Source: a virus. From it: 25,549 nt of DNA. The stretch lies in IMG/VR virus record IMGVR_UViG_3300043567_000531, positions 1-25,549 of that record; one strand, given 5' to 3'. Made by a program: the position numbers and the translations under genes. Shown one piece after another: positions 21,674-25,549 of this stretch; the stretch's first letter is position 1; each line of letters begins with the position of its first letter. The notes below the pieces were generated by a model. The model did no database searches. It worked only from the letters and a program-made list of their open reading frames with translations, and had not been told where the DNA came from.

Positions 21674-21982
21674 TTAAAAAGGATTTGTGTCCTCCTCTTC
21701 CTCTTCTACTATAACAGCATATCCACATCCATAAGGTGTGTCAACAATAGTAAATTTAGGATAAATTTTACTATAAGGTTTATCATAGCTCAAACACTTT
21801 TCATACAGATATTTTAATCTATCCTTTTGTGAATAGTCAGGTCTTAAATATTTACTCCATTCAAGCAAAGCAAACAAGTGTGCCTCTGCTGTGAAGTCTT
21901 CAAAACCTTCAATTTTTATCTGATAAGTAGAAATGATAGAACTTAACTTGCCTTCAATCAGGATACCATTAATTGTTTTCAT
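21674..21982 (-). CDS. hypothetical protein, one-gene unit (102 aa)
   Basis: The protein starts MKTINGILIEGKLSSIISTY and has a helical middle with ALLEWSKYLRPDYSQKDRLK. The beta-rich end KFTIVDTPYGCGYAVIVEEE leads to an acidic tail. No known family. It has its own promoter-like element 27 bases before the ATG (22010-22020) and a terminator after it, so it appears independently expressed, probably early. Confidence 0.7.
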   Translation of the reverse strand: MKTINGILIEGKLSSIISTYQIKIEGFEDFTAEAHLFALLEWSKYLRPDYSQKDRLKYLYEKCLSYDKPYSKIYPKFTIVDTPYGCGYAVIVEEEEEDTNPF

Positions 21983-22009
21983 ATATTATAGTTTTAAAAT
22001 TACAAACAA

Positions 22010-22020
22010 TTAAAAGTGGA
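22010..22020 (-). promoter_or_regulatory. early promoter-like element (TCCACTTTTAA)
   Basis: Minus-strand TCCACTTTTAA lies 27 bases before the ATG at 21982. It is one of seven near-identical copies found only before the small one-gene units. Confidence 0.6.
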
Positions 22021-22049
22021 AAACACCATGGTTAAAATGAAAGAAAGCT

Positions 22050-22280
22050 AAGACTAGTGGCGCAGCCACACATATAAGAATGAATGCTTGGCAAGCCAAG
22101 ATATGTCATTAGCTTTGTAATGACATGACTTGGTGCGCTAGGTGTGTGGCAAAGGACAAAGTGCCGAAGAATGAGGCTGCTTGTCCTGTGTGATGTGTGA
22201 TGGAGGAAGGCCAAAGTCTGAACGGTAGTGAAGGCTTGGTCTGTGCGGTGGAAAATACTGTGGTTAAGTATCTATATATC
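22050..22280. other. GC-richer non-coding region with cloverleaf-like folding
   Basis: No gene is credible. An 8-bp arm pair GCCACACA/TGTGTGGC (22065-22072, 22143-22150) encloses hairpins at 22087-22100 (CTTGG/CCAAG) and 22103-22126 (9 bp). A separate stem AGGACAA/TTGTCCT lies at 22153-22187. The layout recalls a three-armed RNA of about 86 bases, but tRNA consensus positions are missing on both strands. Which strand is transcribed is unknown. Confidence 0.5.
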
Positions 22281-22288
22281 AAAGTAAT

Positions 22289-22315
22289 AAAGCACCACAT
22301 TTAAAGTGATGCTTT
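22289..22315 (-). terminator. hairpin terminator after the 22-residue ORF
   Basis: A 10-pair stem AAAGCATCAC/GTGGTGCTTT with one wobble closes a 7-base loop and is followed by ATTACTTTG on the minus strand. It lies just behind the stop at 22320. Confidence 0.65.
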
Positions 22316-22319
22316 AATC

Positions 22320-22388
22320 TCATGCATTAGGGTTTAATACCCATTCCTTAACGGTAACAATCCCGTTGATAATTACATAACTTACCAT
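22320..22388 (-). CDS. 22-residue microprotein with own control signals
   Basis: The frame reads MVSYVIINGIVTVKEWVLNP and ends NA before TGA. A promoter-like element lies 29 bases before the ATG (22418-22427) and a terminator five bases after the stop, exactly as for the larger one-gene units. This strongly suggests a real short gene. The peptide is a small beta-hairpin-like hydrophobic sequence with no signal peptide. Function unknown. Confidence 0.55.
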   Translation of the reverse strand: MVSYVIINGIVTVKEWVLNPNA

Positions 22389-22417
22389 GGTATATAGATT
22401 TAGAATTTACAATTAAT

Positions 22418-22427
22418 TTAAAGTGGA
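22418..22427 (-). promoter_or_regulatory. early promoter-like element (TCCACTTTAA)
   Basis: One base shorter than the other copies in the T-run. It lies 29 bases before the ATG of the 22-residue ORF and directly after a terminator. Confidence 0.55.
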
Positions 22428-22433
22428 GAAAAA

Positions 22434-22456
22434 CTAAGAGCTTATTCAGCTCTCAG
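22434..22456 (-). terminator. hairpin terminator overlapping the stop codon
   Basis: CTGAGAGCT pairs with AGCTCTTAG around a 5-base loop and is followed by TTTTT on the minus strand. The loop region includes the TAA of the gene at 22442. Confidence 0.75.
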
Positions 22457-22618
22457 TCTTGTCCAATCTTCATCACCAAGTACATATATCTCAGTGATCT
22501 TACTAGTAGAGTCCAAGACTACTATCATCTTGTCTTCAAACTCTATTACAGTTTTGTCAGCTTGATTAGTGACAACAGGTGTTCCCCACAAAGTAAGGAT
22601 TAATGCTAATGTATTCAT
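22442..22618 (-). CDS. small exported protein, paralogue of 18197-18469 (58 aa)
   Basis: The protein starts MNTLALILTLWGTPVVTNQA, a short hydrophobic leader that may be a signal peptide. It continues with a beta-rich domain ending ITEIYVLGDEDWTRLRAE. The VLxDEDWxxL end matches the secreted 90-residue protein at 18197. An element 21 bases before the ATG and a terminator overlapping the stop define a one-gene unit. Two related envelope proteins under different control suggest duplication. Confidence 0.7.
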   Translation of the reverse strand: MNTLALILTLWGTPVVTNQADKTVIEFEDKMIVVLDSTSKITEIYVLGDEDWTRLRAE

Positions 22619-22639
22619 AGTATATTAATTTAGTTTAGA

Positions 22640-22650
22640 TTAAAAGTGGA
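22640..22650 (-). promoter_or_regulatory. early promoter-like element (TCCACTTTTAA)
   Basis: Lies 21 bases before the ATG at 22618. Its T-rich 5' flank follows the terminator at 22660-22680. Confidence 0.6.
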
Positions 22651-22659
22651 GAAATAATA

Positions 22660-22680
22660 AAGGGAGTTAATAACCCCCTT
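22660..22680 (-). terminator. hairpin terminator overlapping the stop codon
   Basis: AAGGGGGTT pairs with AACTCCCTT (one wobble) around a 3-base loop, followed by TATTATTT on the minus strand. The stop of the gene at 22667 lies in the stem. Confidence 0.65.
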
Positions 22681-22858
22681 CATTCATTTGGTTTTCAGCT
22701 TGACTTACTAAGCTTTCAATACCTTCTTGAACATGTGCTCTATAAGCCTTCAAGTCAGACAGCTCACATCTCTGCTCATAGCTGTTAACATTCTTTTCTA
22801 ATAAAGCAATCTCTTTGTCTAGTCTTTCAGCCAATTCAAATAGTTCTTTTGATTCCAT
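22667..22858 (-). CDS. coiled-coil microprotein (63 aa)
   Basis: The protein starts MESKELFELAERLDKEIALL and continues as a Glu/Leu-rich amphipathic helix ending NQMNEGGY. The regular heptad-like spacing of Leu and Ile suggests a coiled coil that binds another protein. It has its own element (22884-22894) 25 bases before the ATG and a terminator over its stop. Such tiny acidic early proteins often bind host factors, but that is only inference. Confidence 0.7.
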   Translation of the reverse strand: MESKELFELAERLDKEIALLEKNVNSYEQRCELSDLKAYRAHVQEGIESLVSQAENQMNEGGY

Positions 22859-22883
22859 AATATATAATTTTAATTAGTTACAT

Positions 22884-22894
22884 TTAAAAGTGGA
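22884..22894 (-). promoter_or_regulatory. early promoter-like element (TCCACTTTTAA)
   Basis: Lies 25 bases before the ATG at 22858, next to the terminator at 22903-22922. Confidence 0.6.
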
Positions 22895-22902
22895 AAATAA
22901 TA

Positions 22903-22922
22903 AAGGGGAATTACTCCCCCTT
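22903..22922 (-). terminator. GNRA-type hairpin terminator overlapping the stop codon
   Basis: AAGGGGGA pairs with TTCCCCTT (one wobble) around a GTAA loop, followed by TATTATTTT on the minus strand. The stop TAA of the gene at 22911 lies in the loop and stem. Confidence 0.7.
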
Positions 22923-23129
22923 ATCTGCATCTGTTACTTTGTCTTCCAAAGTTTCATCATACTCAAATGTTCCGGTCTCTATATACTCTATGATCTCTGC
23001 CTTATAAGCATAATCAACAACCTTCCCATCAGGAAAGAATAGAGCATAAGTGTTTCTACCTTCAACATCATGTTGGTATATTACAGTCCCTGTAATTAGA
23101 TACCAAATAAAAATAATCTGTGCTATCAT
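22911..23129 (-). CDS. small membrane-anchored acidic protein (72 aa)
   Basis: The ATG at 23129 gives MIAQIIFIWYLITGTVIYQH, a membrane helix. A soluble part with NTYALFFPDGKVVDYAYKAE follows, with a very acidic end. I rejected the longer start at 23231, which would read through the promoter-like element and the previous gene's terminator. The element ends 23 bases before this ATG, in the usual range. The topology suggests a cytoplasmic acidic domain tethered to the membrane. Confidence 0.7.
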   Translation of the reverse strand: MIAQIIFIWYLITGTVIYQHDVEGRNTYALFFPDGKVVDYAYKAEIIEYIETGTFEYDETLEDKVTDADKGE

Positions 23130-23152
23130 ATAATTTAATTTATTATTATACA

Positions 23153-23163
23153 TTAAAAGTGGA
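23153..23163 (-). promoter_or_regulatory. early promoter-like element (TCCACTTTTAA)
   Basis: Lies 23 bases before the ATG at 23129. Confidence 0.6.
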
Positions 23164-23178
23164 AAAACAGTATGGGAA

Positions 23179-23201
23179 AAGAGAAGCTTAAAGCTTCCCT
23201 T
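23179..23201 (-). terminator. hairpin terminator overlapping the stop codon
   Basis: AAGGGAAGC pairs with GCTTCTCTT (one wobble) around TTTAA, followed by TTCCC and later TTTTT on the minus strand. The stop codon of the gene at 23188 is inside. Confidence 0.6.
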
Positions 23202-23379
23202 GTCTCCATTCATTGTGTAGAGTTCTTGCAATCATAAACATTGCAAATCCTGCTAATGACATGATAAATGCATTAGCAAACATGTTGGCAAATATGACAT
23301 AGTATGTAACACTTACCATACTGATGAGCACACATATATATGCTGCAATCATGTTGAATAACCCAAAGGCTTTTTTCAT
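23188..23379 (-). CDS. small two-pass membrane protein (63 aa)
   Basis: The protein starts MKKAFGLFNMIAAYICVLIS and contains two hydrophobic helices (about residues 5-28 and 32-52). It ends with the basic HNEWRQGKL, so it is probably a membrane hairpin with both ends in the cytoplasm. It forms a one-gene unit with an element 28 bases before the ATG and a terminator at its end. Possible roles include superinfection exclusion or membrane remodelling, not shown by the sequence. Confidence 0.7.
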   Translation of the reverse strand: MKKAFGLFNMIAAYICVLISMVSVTYYVIFANMFANAFIMSLAGFAMFMIARTLHNEWRQGKL

Positions 23380-23407
23380 AATATATATTTTAATTGGTTA
23401 CAATAGA

Positions 23408-23418
23408 TTAAAAGTGGA
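23408..23418 (-). promoter_or_regulatory. early promoter-like element (TCCACTTTTAA)
   Basis: Lies 28 bases before the ATG at 23379, after the terminator at 23426-23445. Confidence 0.6.
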
Positions 23419-23425
23419 AAAACAT

Positions 23426-23445
23426 AAAGGGGTATTACCCCCTTT
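23426..23445 (-). terminator. hairpin terminator overlapping the stop codon
   Basis: AAAGGGG pairs with CCCCTTT around GTAATA, followed by ATGTTTTT on the minus strand. It overlaps the TAA of the 47-residue gene. Confidence 0.7.
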
Positions 23446-23587
23446 AATCTTCACTCCAAAACTCACAAACAAAACACCCCATAACATCAATCCCACACTC
23501 TTCCTCTATCTCCCACACATCATTAACATAATATTTCTCTTTACTCAAAATACTATTATCATCCATTACAATTTTATTATACCACAT
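23444..23587 (-). CDS. acidic microprotein, outermost minus-strand gene (47 aa)
   Basis: The frame from the ATG at 23587 reads MWYNKIVMDDNSILSKEKYY and continues to an acidic end with two cysteines (GCFVCEFWSED). An element 31 bases before the ATG (23619-23629) and a terminator over the stop mark it as a one-gene unit, the first of the series from the divergent control region. The CFVC pair could bind a metal. No family recognised. Confidence 0.65.
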   Translation of the reverse strand: MWYNKIVMDDNSILSKEKYYVNDVWEIEEECGIDVMGCFVCEFWSED

Positions 23588-23618
23588 AGCTTTATTATTT
23601 AATTATTATTATTATCAT

Positions 23619-23629
23619 TTAAAAGTGGA
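23619..23629 (-). promoter_or_regulatory. early promoter-like element (TCCACTTTTAA)
   Basis: Lies 31 bases before the ATG at 23587. It is the outermost copy, at the edge of the divergent control region. Confidence 0.6.
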
Positions 23630-23975
23630 GATACACTATATACATATAATGTGTGTGCTTGCCTGCTTGCTAGATATATAACATGTTGGTTGAGATATCT
23701 CAGGAAGCATTGCTTATATATATCTATTACTAATACATACTATCTAACATATCTATTGATAACTATCATGCTACTACATACATATTTACCACAGATAAAA
23801 ATATATTATTGCATCTTGATTTGTTTTTGTCTGCCAATTCTTCACGGGGGGTACCACCAACTCCAGCTGAGGGTGGGGCGTTGTTATACATACCCCATCA
23901 CATTCTACTATATACAATGTCACCTCAATCTCTTGTATACTACATTCTTAATAACCCACATTCTAATTAAAGTTA
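23630..23975. other. gene-free divergent control region
   Basis: No gene is supported; frames here have unlikely composition. The stretch is AT-rich with TA-repeat tracts. A GC-rich island near 23845-23880 contains ggggggtaccacc and gggtgggg. It lies between the outermost minus-strand unit and the plus-strand RNA. An origin or a binding site is possible, but I see no specific iteron or known site. Confidence 0.4.
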
Positions 23976-23983
23976 TATCTTTG
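23976..23983 (+). promoter_or_regulatory. host-like -7 promoter box (TATCTTTG)
   Basis: Fits the Bacteroidetes consensus TAnnTTTG and lies just before the structured RNA that ends at the terminator near 24266. No convincing -33 box is visible. Confidence 0.5.
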
Positions 23984-23988
23984 TAGCA

Positions 23989-24266
23989 TAACTCATTCGG
24001 CATCCCTTTAGAACTGCCCGCTCAGAGTGAGTCTTTCCCCCATCAATGGCAACATTGAGACCCTCTACTTCTCCGGTTGTAGAGCCCCCCCCCTGTGGTG
24101 AGATAACCATAGGCCAAGTTCCAGAACACATACCGTAAGATCTGTGTCCCAGCTCTGGACTTTTTGGGTACTGGGAAAGCAGACTGAAGGTACCTAGGTT
24201 TGTATAACCAGTATCCGGCCCAGATAAGTTTCTCTGATCAAGAAGTACTGTCTGGGTTTTTTTTTG
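23989..24266 (+). ncRNA. putative structured plus-strand RNA, about 280 nt
   Basis: There is no coding potential, but hairpins are dense and favour the plus strand. TCAATG-GCAA-CATTGA (24043-24058) has a GNRA loop, and CTCTAC/GTAGAG lies at 24063-24084. CCTGTGGT/ACCATAGG (24092-24113) uses a wobble that pairs only in plus-strand RNA. AGTTCCAGA/TCTGGACT (24117-24161) encloses ACACA/TGTGT. A CCCAGA/TCTGGG stem with nine Ts ends the RNA. Promoter box, folds and terminator together suggest an independent RNA. No known RNA family is recognised. Confidence 0.55.
24219..24266 (+). terminator. hairpin terminator with nine Ts
   Basis: CCCAGA (24219-24224) pairs with TCTGGG (24252-24257), with an inner TTCT/AGAA helix, followed by TTTTTTTTT. 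Confidence 0.8.
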
Positions 24267-24300
24267 TATCTTAGCAGTAAGATATGTGTTTTCCGGTCAA

Positions 24301-24346
24301 CGGACTGGGTAAGAAGTCCCGGGTGTTACAGTCCGGGATTTTTTTT
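24301..24346 (+). terminator. terminator with a competing upstream pairing (attenuator-like)
   Basis: TCCCGG (24317-24322) pairs with CCGGGA (24333-24338), followed by eight Ts. CGGACT at 24301-24306 can instead pair with AGTCCG at 24330-24335, which would break the terminator stem. A short RNA from a box-like TATCTTAG (24268-24275) could end here. This could be an attenuator or simply a small RNA end. Confidence 0.6.
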
Positions 24347-24347
24347 A

Positions 24348-24355
24348 TATATTTG
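24348..24355 (+). promoter_or_regulatory. host-like -7 promoter box (TATATTTG)
   Basis: Matches TAnnTTTG and ends four bases before the ATG at 24360. If used as a -7 box, transcription would start at or near the A of the ATG and give a leaderless message. Confidence 0.55.
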
Positions 24356-24359
24356 CTTT

Positions 24360-24803
24360 ATGAAAAAGTTTGACATGGGTAAATATATTCTGTTAGCAGG
24401 AGATAATGCTACAGAGATCTTTGATTATTATAAGGTGCCGGAGATGCATGGTCTTAACAGAGCTGATGCTCAGGCAGAAGAGATTGATAAGACTAAAGGC
24501 AACGGAGTTTATATTTATGGGTGGACTAATTATGACCCTGCTGATAAGAAGCTAACAGCAAAAGCTCCACATAAACCATTCTTGTTTCTTAACTTAAGTA
24601 CATTTAAGAAGTACTCCCTTACAGAAAAAGCTACAGCTGTTATGCATGAAACTATGCACATGAGTATCCTGTTAAATAACTGGAAGATTACTGACAAAGA
24701 AGAAGAAGCAATAGGCTTTGCTGAAGATGAAGCTAATAAGATTATAGAGAAGTTAGGATTTAATAAAAAGGAAGAACCTAAGAAAGGGTTTTTTAAAAAA
24801 TAG
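24360..24803 (+). CDS. HExxH metallopeptidase-like protein
   Basis: The 147-residue protein starts MKKFDMGKYILLAGDNATEI and has a zinc-protease signature HETMH at 96-100 within a helix (TEKATAVMHETMHMSILLNN). Acidic residues follow at about 114-124 (KEEEAIGFAEDEA), one of which could be the third zinc ligand of a gluzincin-type site. A lysine-rich tail ends the protein. The ATG at 24360 is preferred because the longer frame would start inside the upstream terminator region. Substrate and partner are unknown; it may process a virion or host protein. Confidence 0.75.
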   Translation: MKKFDMGKYILLAGDNATEIFDYYKVPEMHGLNRADAQAEEIDKTKGNGVYIYGWTNYDPADKKLTAKAPHKPFLFLNLSTFKKYSLTEKATAVMHETMHMSILLNNWKITDKEEEAIGFAEDEANKIIEKLGFNKKEEPKKGFFKK

Positions 24804-24806
24804 TTT

Positions 24807-24814
24807 TATATTTG
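24807..24814 (+). promoter_or_regulatory. host-like -7 promoter box (TATATTTG)
   Basis: Matches TAnnTTTG directly after the metallopeptidase gene. The next terminator is only about 55-80 bases downstream, so it would make a short RNA. Confidence 0.5.
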
Positions 24815-24818
24815 TACT

Positions 24819-24892
24819 GTTCATTTTATTAAATGATTAACTTGATTGATTGATTTACTGCTAGAAGCCCTGGAAATTTTTCCGGGGTTTTT
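24819..24892 (+). ncRNA. possible short RNA or leader ended by a terminator
   Basis: A promoter box at 24807-24814 and a terminator at 24868-24892 frame a stretch of about 75 bases. The only frame inside is six codons (MINLID). It could be a small RNA or the 3' trailer of the metallopeptidase message. Weakly supported. Confidence 0.35.
24868..24892 (+). terminator. hairpin terminator
   Basis: CCCTGGAA pairs with TTCCGGGG (one wobble) around a 4-base loop, followed by five Ts. Confidence 0.8.
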
Positions 24893-24913
24893 AGTTTAAA
24901 CAAAAAAAGTTTT

Positions 24914-24921
24914 TATATTTG
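24914..24921 (+). promoter_or_regulatory. host-like -7 promoter box (TATATTTG)
   Basis: Matches TAnnTTTG 24 bases before the ATG at 24946 and follows the terminator at 24868-24892. It should drive the last three genes. Confidence 0.6.
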
Positions 24922-24945
24922 TTGTCATTAAGTTTGTTATATGAG

Positions 24946-25041
24946 ATGACTGATCAGCAAAAAAAGTTATGGTTGCATGTTGCAGAAAAGACAGGGTCTA
25001 ACTTAGAAGCTAGGATGGTGTATGATGAACTATTAAAATAA
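24946..25041 (+). CDS. small helical protein (31 aa)
   Basis: The frame reads MTDQQKKLWLHVAEKTGSNL followed by EARMVYDELLK. A promoter box stands before it and a further gene begins five bases after its stop. The peptide is an amphipathic helix of a kind seen at the start of late arms in related phages, from memory. An ATG five bases earlier stops at once and is rejected. Function unknown. Confidence 0.65.
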   Translation: MTDQQKKLWLHVAEKTGSNLEARMVYDELLK

Positions 25042-25046
25042 TAAAT

Positions 25047-25244
25047 ATGGATAAAGATGCAGTGATTATTTCCATCACAGAAACAAATGATGGATTAGAG
25101 GTAAGAGTTAATGAGGGTGCTTATGGTAATCCACATATCATAGGTATCTTAGAGAAGATTAAGTTTACTCTTTTATCAGAGGACCCTCCTATGGTAGAGA
25201 AGGTATCTGCCAGCACTACTACCAGTCAGAAGTATGATGCGTAA
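25047..25244 (+). CDS. hypothetical protein (65 aa)
   Basis: The protein starts MDKDAVIISITETNDGLEVR and has a beta-rich first half, a middle helix (HIIGILEKIKFTLL) and a Ser/Thr-rich end. It is compact and soluble with no known motif. It lies in the plus-strand operon five bases after the 31-residue gene. Confidence 0.7.
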   Translation: MDKDAVIISITETNDGLEVRVNEGAYGNPHIIGILEKIKFTLLSEDPPMVEKVSASTTTSQKYDA

Positions 25245-25262
25245 ATTTTAAAAACCAACAAT

Positions 25263-25549
25263 ATGAGTGAAAACAAACCAGTGTACAGTGTACCAGATCA
25301 AGCTCCAGAAGTACTTGAGCATAAGATCATCCCATTTGGACATCAACTAGTAGGATTAGATCCAGACAATCTAGATGATACCACAGTAACTAAAGTAAAG
25401 TTATTAGCAGCTGAGATGGCTGAGATCTTAAAGAAAGACTATGAGAATGAAAGAGGTCCTTTGAAAAGTTTATTATTTGACCATGCATTAGGAGAGATAA
25501 TCAATGCACAGATGTCAGTAGTAAAAGTAATCACTTTAAAAAATAAATA
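25263..25549 (+). CDS. hypothetical protein, 3' end cut by window; possible Acb2/Tad1-like fold
   Basis: At least 95 codons run from the ATG at 25263 to the window edge; the last two bases are TA, so the stop may be the next base. After an N-terminal MSENKPVYSVPDQAPEVLEH come two helices, TKVKLLAAEMAEILKKDYEN and SLLFDHALGEIINAQMSVVK, then VITLKNK. The helix pair with NAQMSVVKxxT resembles the hairpin of cyclic-nucleotide sponges of the Acb2/Tad1 type as I recall them. The match is weak and needs a profile search. Confidence 0.65.
   Translation, partial: MSENKPVYSVPDQAPEVLEHKIIPFGHQLVGLDPDNLDDTTVTKVKLLAAEMAEILKKDYENERGPLKSLLFDHALGEIINAQMSVVKVITLKNK

Noticed and set aside
22032-22300. Two overlapping minus-strand frames of 60 and 63 codons
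   Set aside because: Their composition is unlike the neighbours (many His, Ser, Leu), they lack the usual leader and spacing, and they lie over strong inverted repeats. A non-coding structured region explains the stretch better.
23324-23986. Plus-strand frames of 92 and 111 codons
   Set aside because: The first is antisense to two one-gene units and the second reads an AT- and TA-rich control region. Their composition is Ile/Tyr/His/Leu-rich and there is no promoter box or conserved motif.
1-25549. Alternative genetic code (stop reassignment), known in some crAss-like phages
   Set aside because: TAA, TAG and TGA all end genes at sensible places and no conserved protein needs read-through of a stop codon.

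Overview
The window looks like the replication and early-gene arm of a crAss-like tailed phage (Crassvirales type) that infects a Bacteroidetes host. The evidence is an AT-rich sequence with dense, overlapping small genes on one strand (ATGA and TAATG junctions), no Shine-Dalgarno sites, and a replication set of TOPRIM primase, SF4 helicase, SSB-like protein, Sak4-like ATPase, SF2 helicase and uracil-DNA glycosylase. Bacteroidetes-style lipoproteins and TAnnTTTG promoter boxes on the plus strand point the same way. The standard code is used: TAA, TAG and TGA all end genes. The crAss-like assignment is inferred from gene content, not from an alignment.

Layout. Positions 1-3465 (minus) hold accessory genes (DUF6915- and DUF6878-like), an HNH homing-type nuclease that appears to have inserted at the start of the DUF6915 gene, a GIY-YIG nuclease and the primase. 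Positions 3520-8288 (minus) are the core replication and recombination operon. A single plus-strand gene with a host-like promoter box sits at 8320-8643. Positions 8624-14603 (minus) hold small acidic, membrane and secreted proteins, a ClpS-like N-degron adaptor, an SF2 helicase and a ParB-like protein. Positions 14600-19730 (minus) hold a zinc-ribbon protein with an HNH nuclease, two conserved phage proteins and more small genes, separated by terminators that often carry GAAA tetraloops.

Positions 19776-21113 are mostly non-coding and filled with inverted repeats, interrupted by one 70-residue gene. Positions 21114-23629 form a chain of small one-gene units. Most have a conserved TCCACTTTTAA element 21-31 bases before the ATG, a tiny ORF and a hairpin terminator that often overlaps the stop codon; the longest ORF, at 21153-21545, has a variant element. 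Positions 23630-24359 form a divergent control region with a structured, terminator-ended plus-strand RNA. Plus-strand genes follow to the window end: a HExxH metallopeptidase-like protein and small proteins, probably the start of the late arm.

The plus-strand genes carry host-like boxes, while the minus-strand one-gene units carry a different element. This suggests two transcription programmes, for example a phage RNA polymerase for early genes and host polymerase for later ones. That reading is inference.
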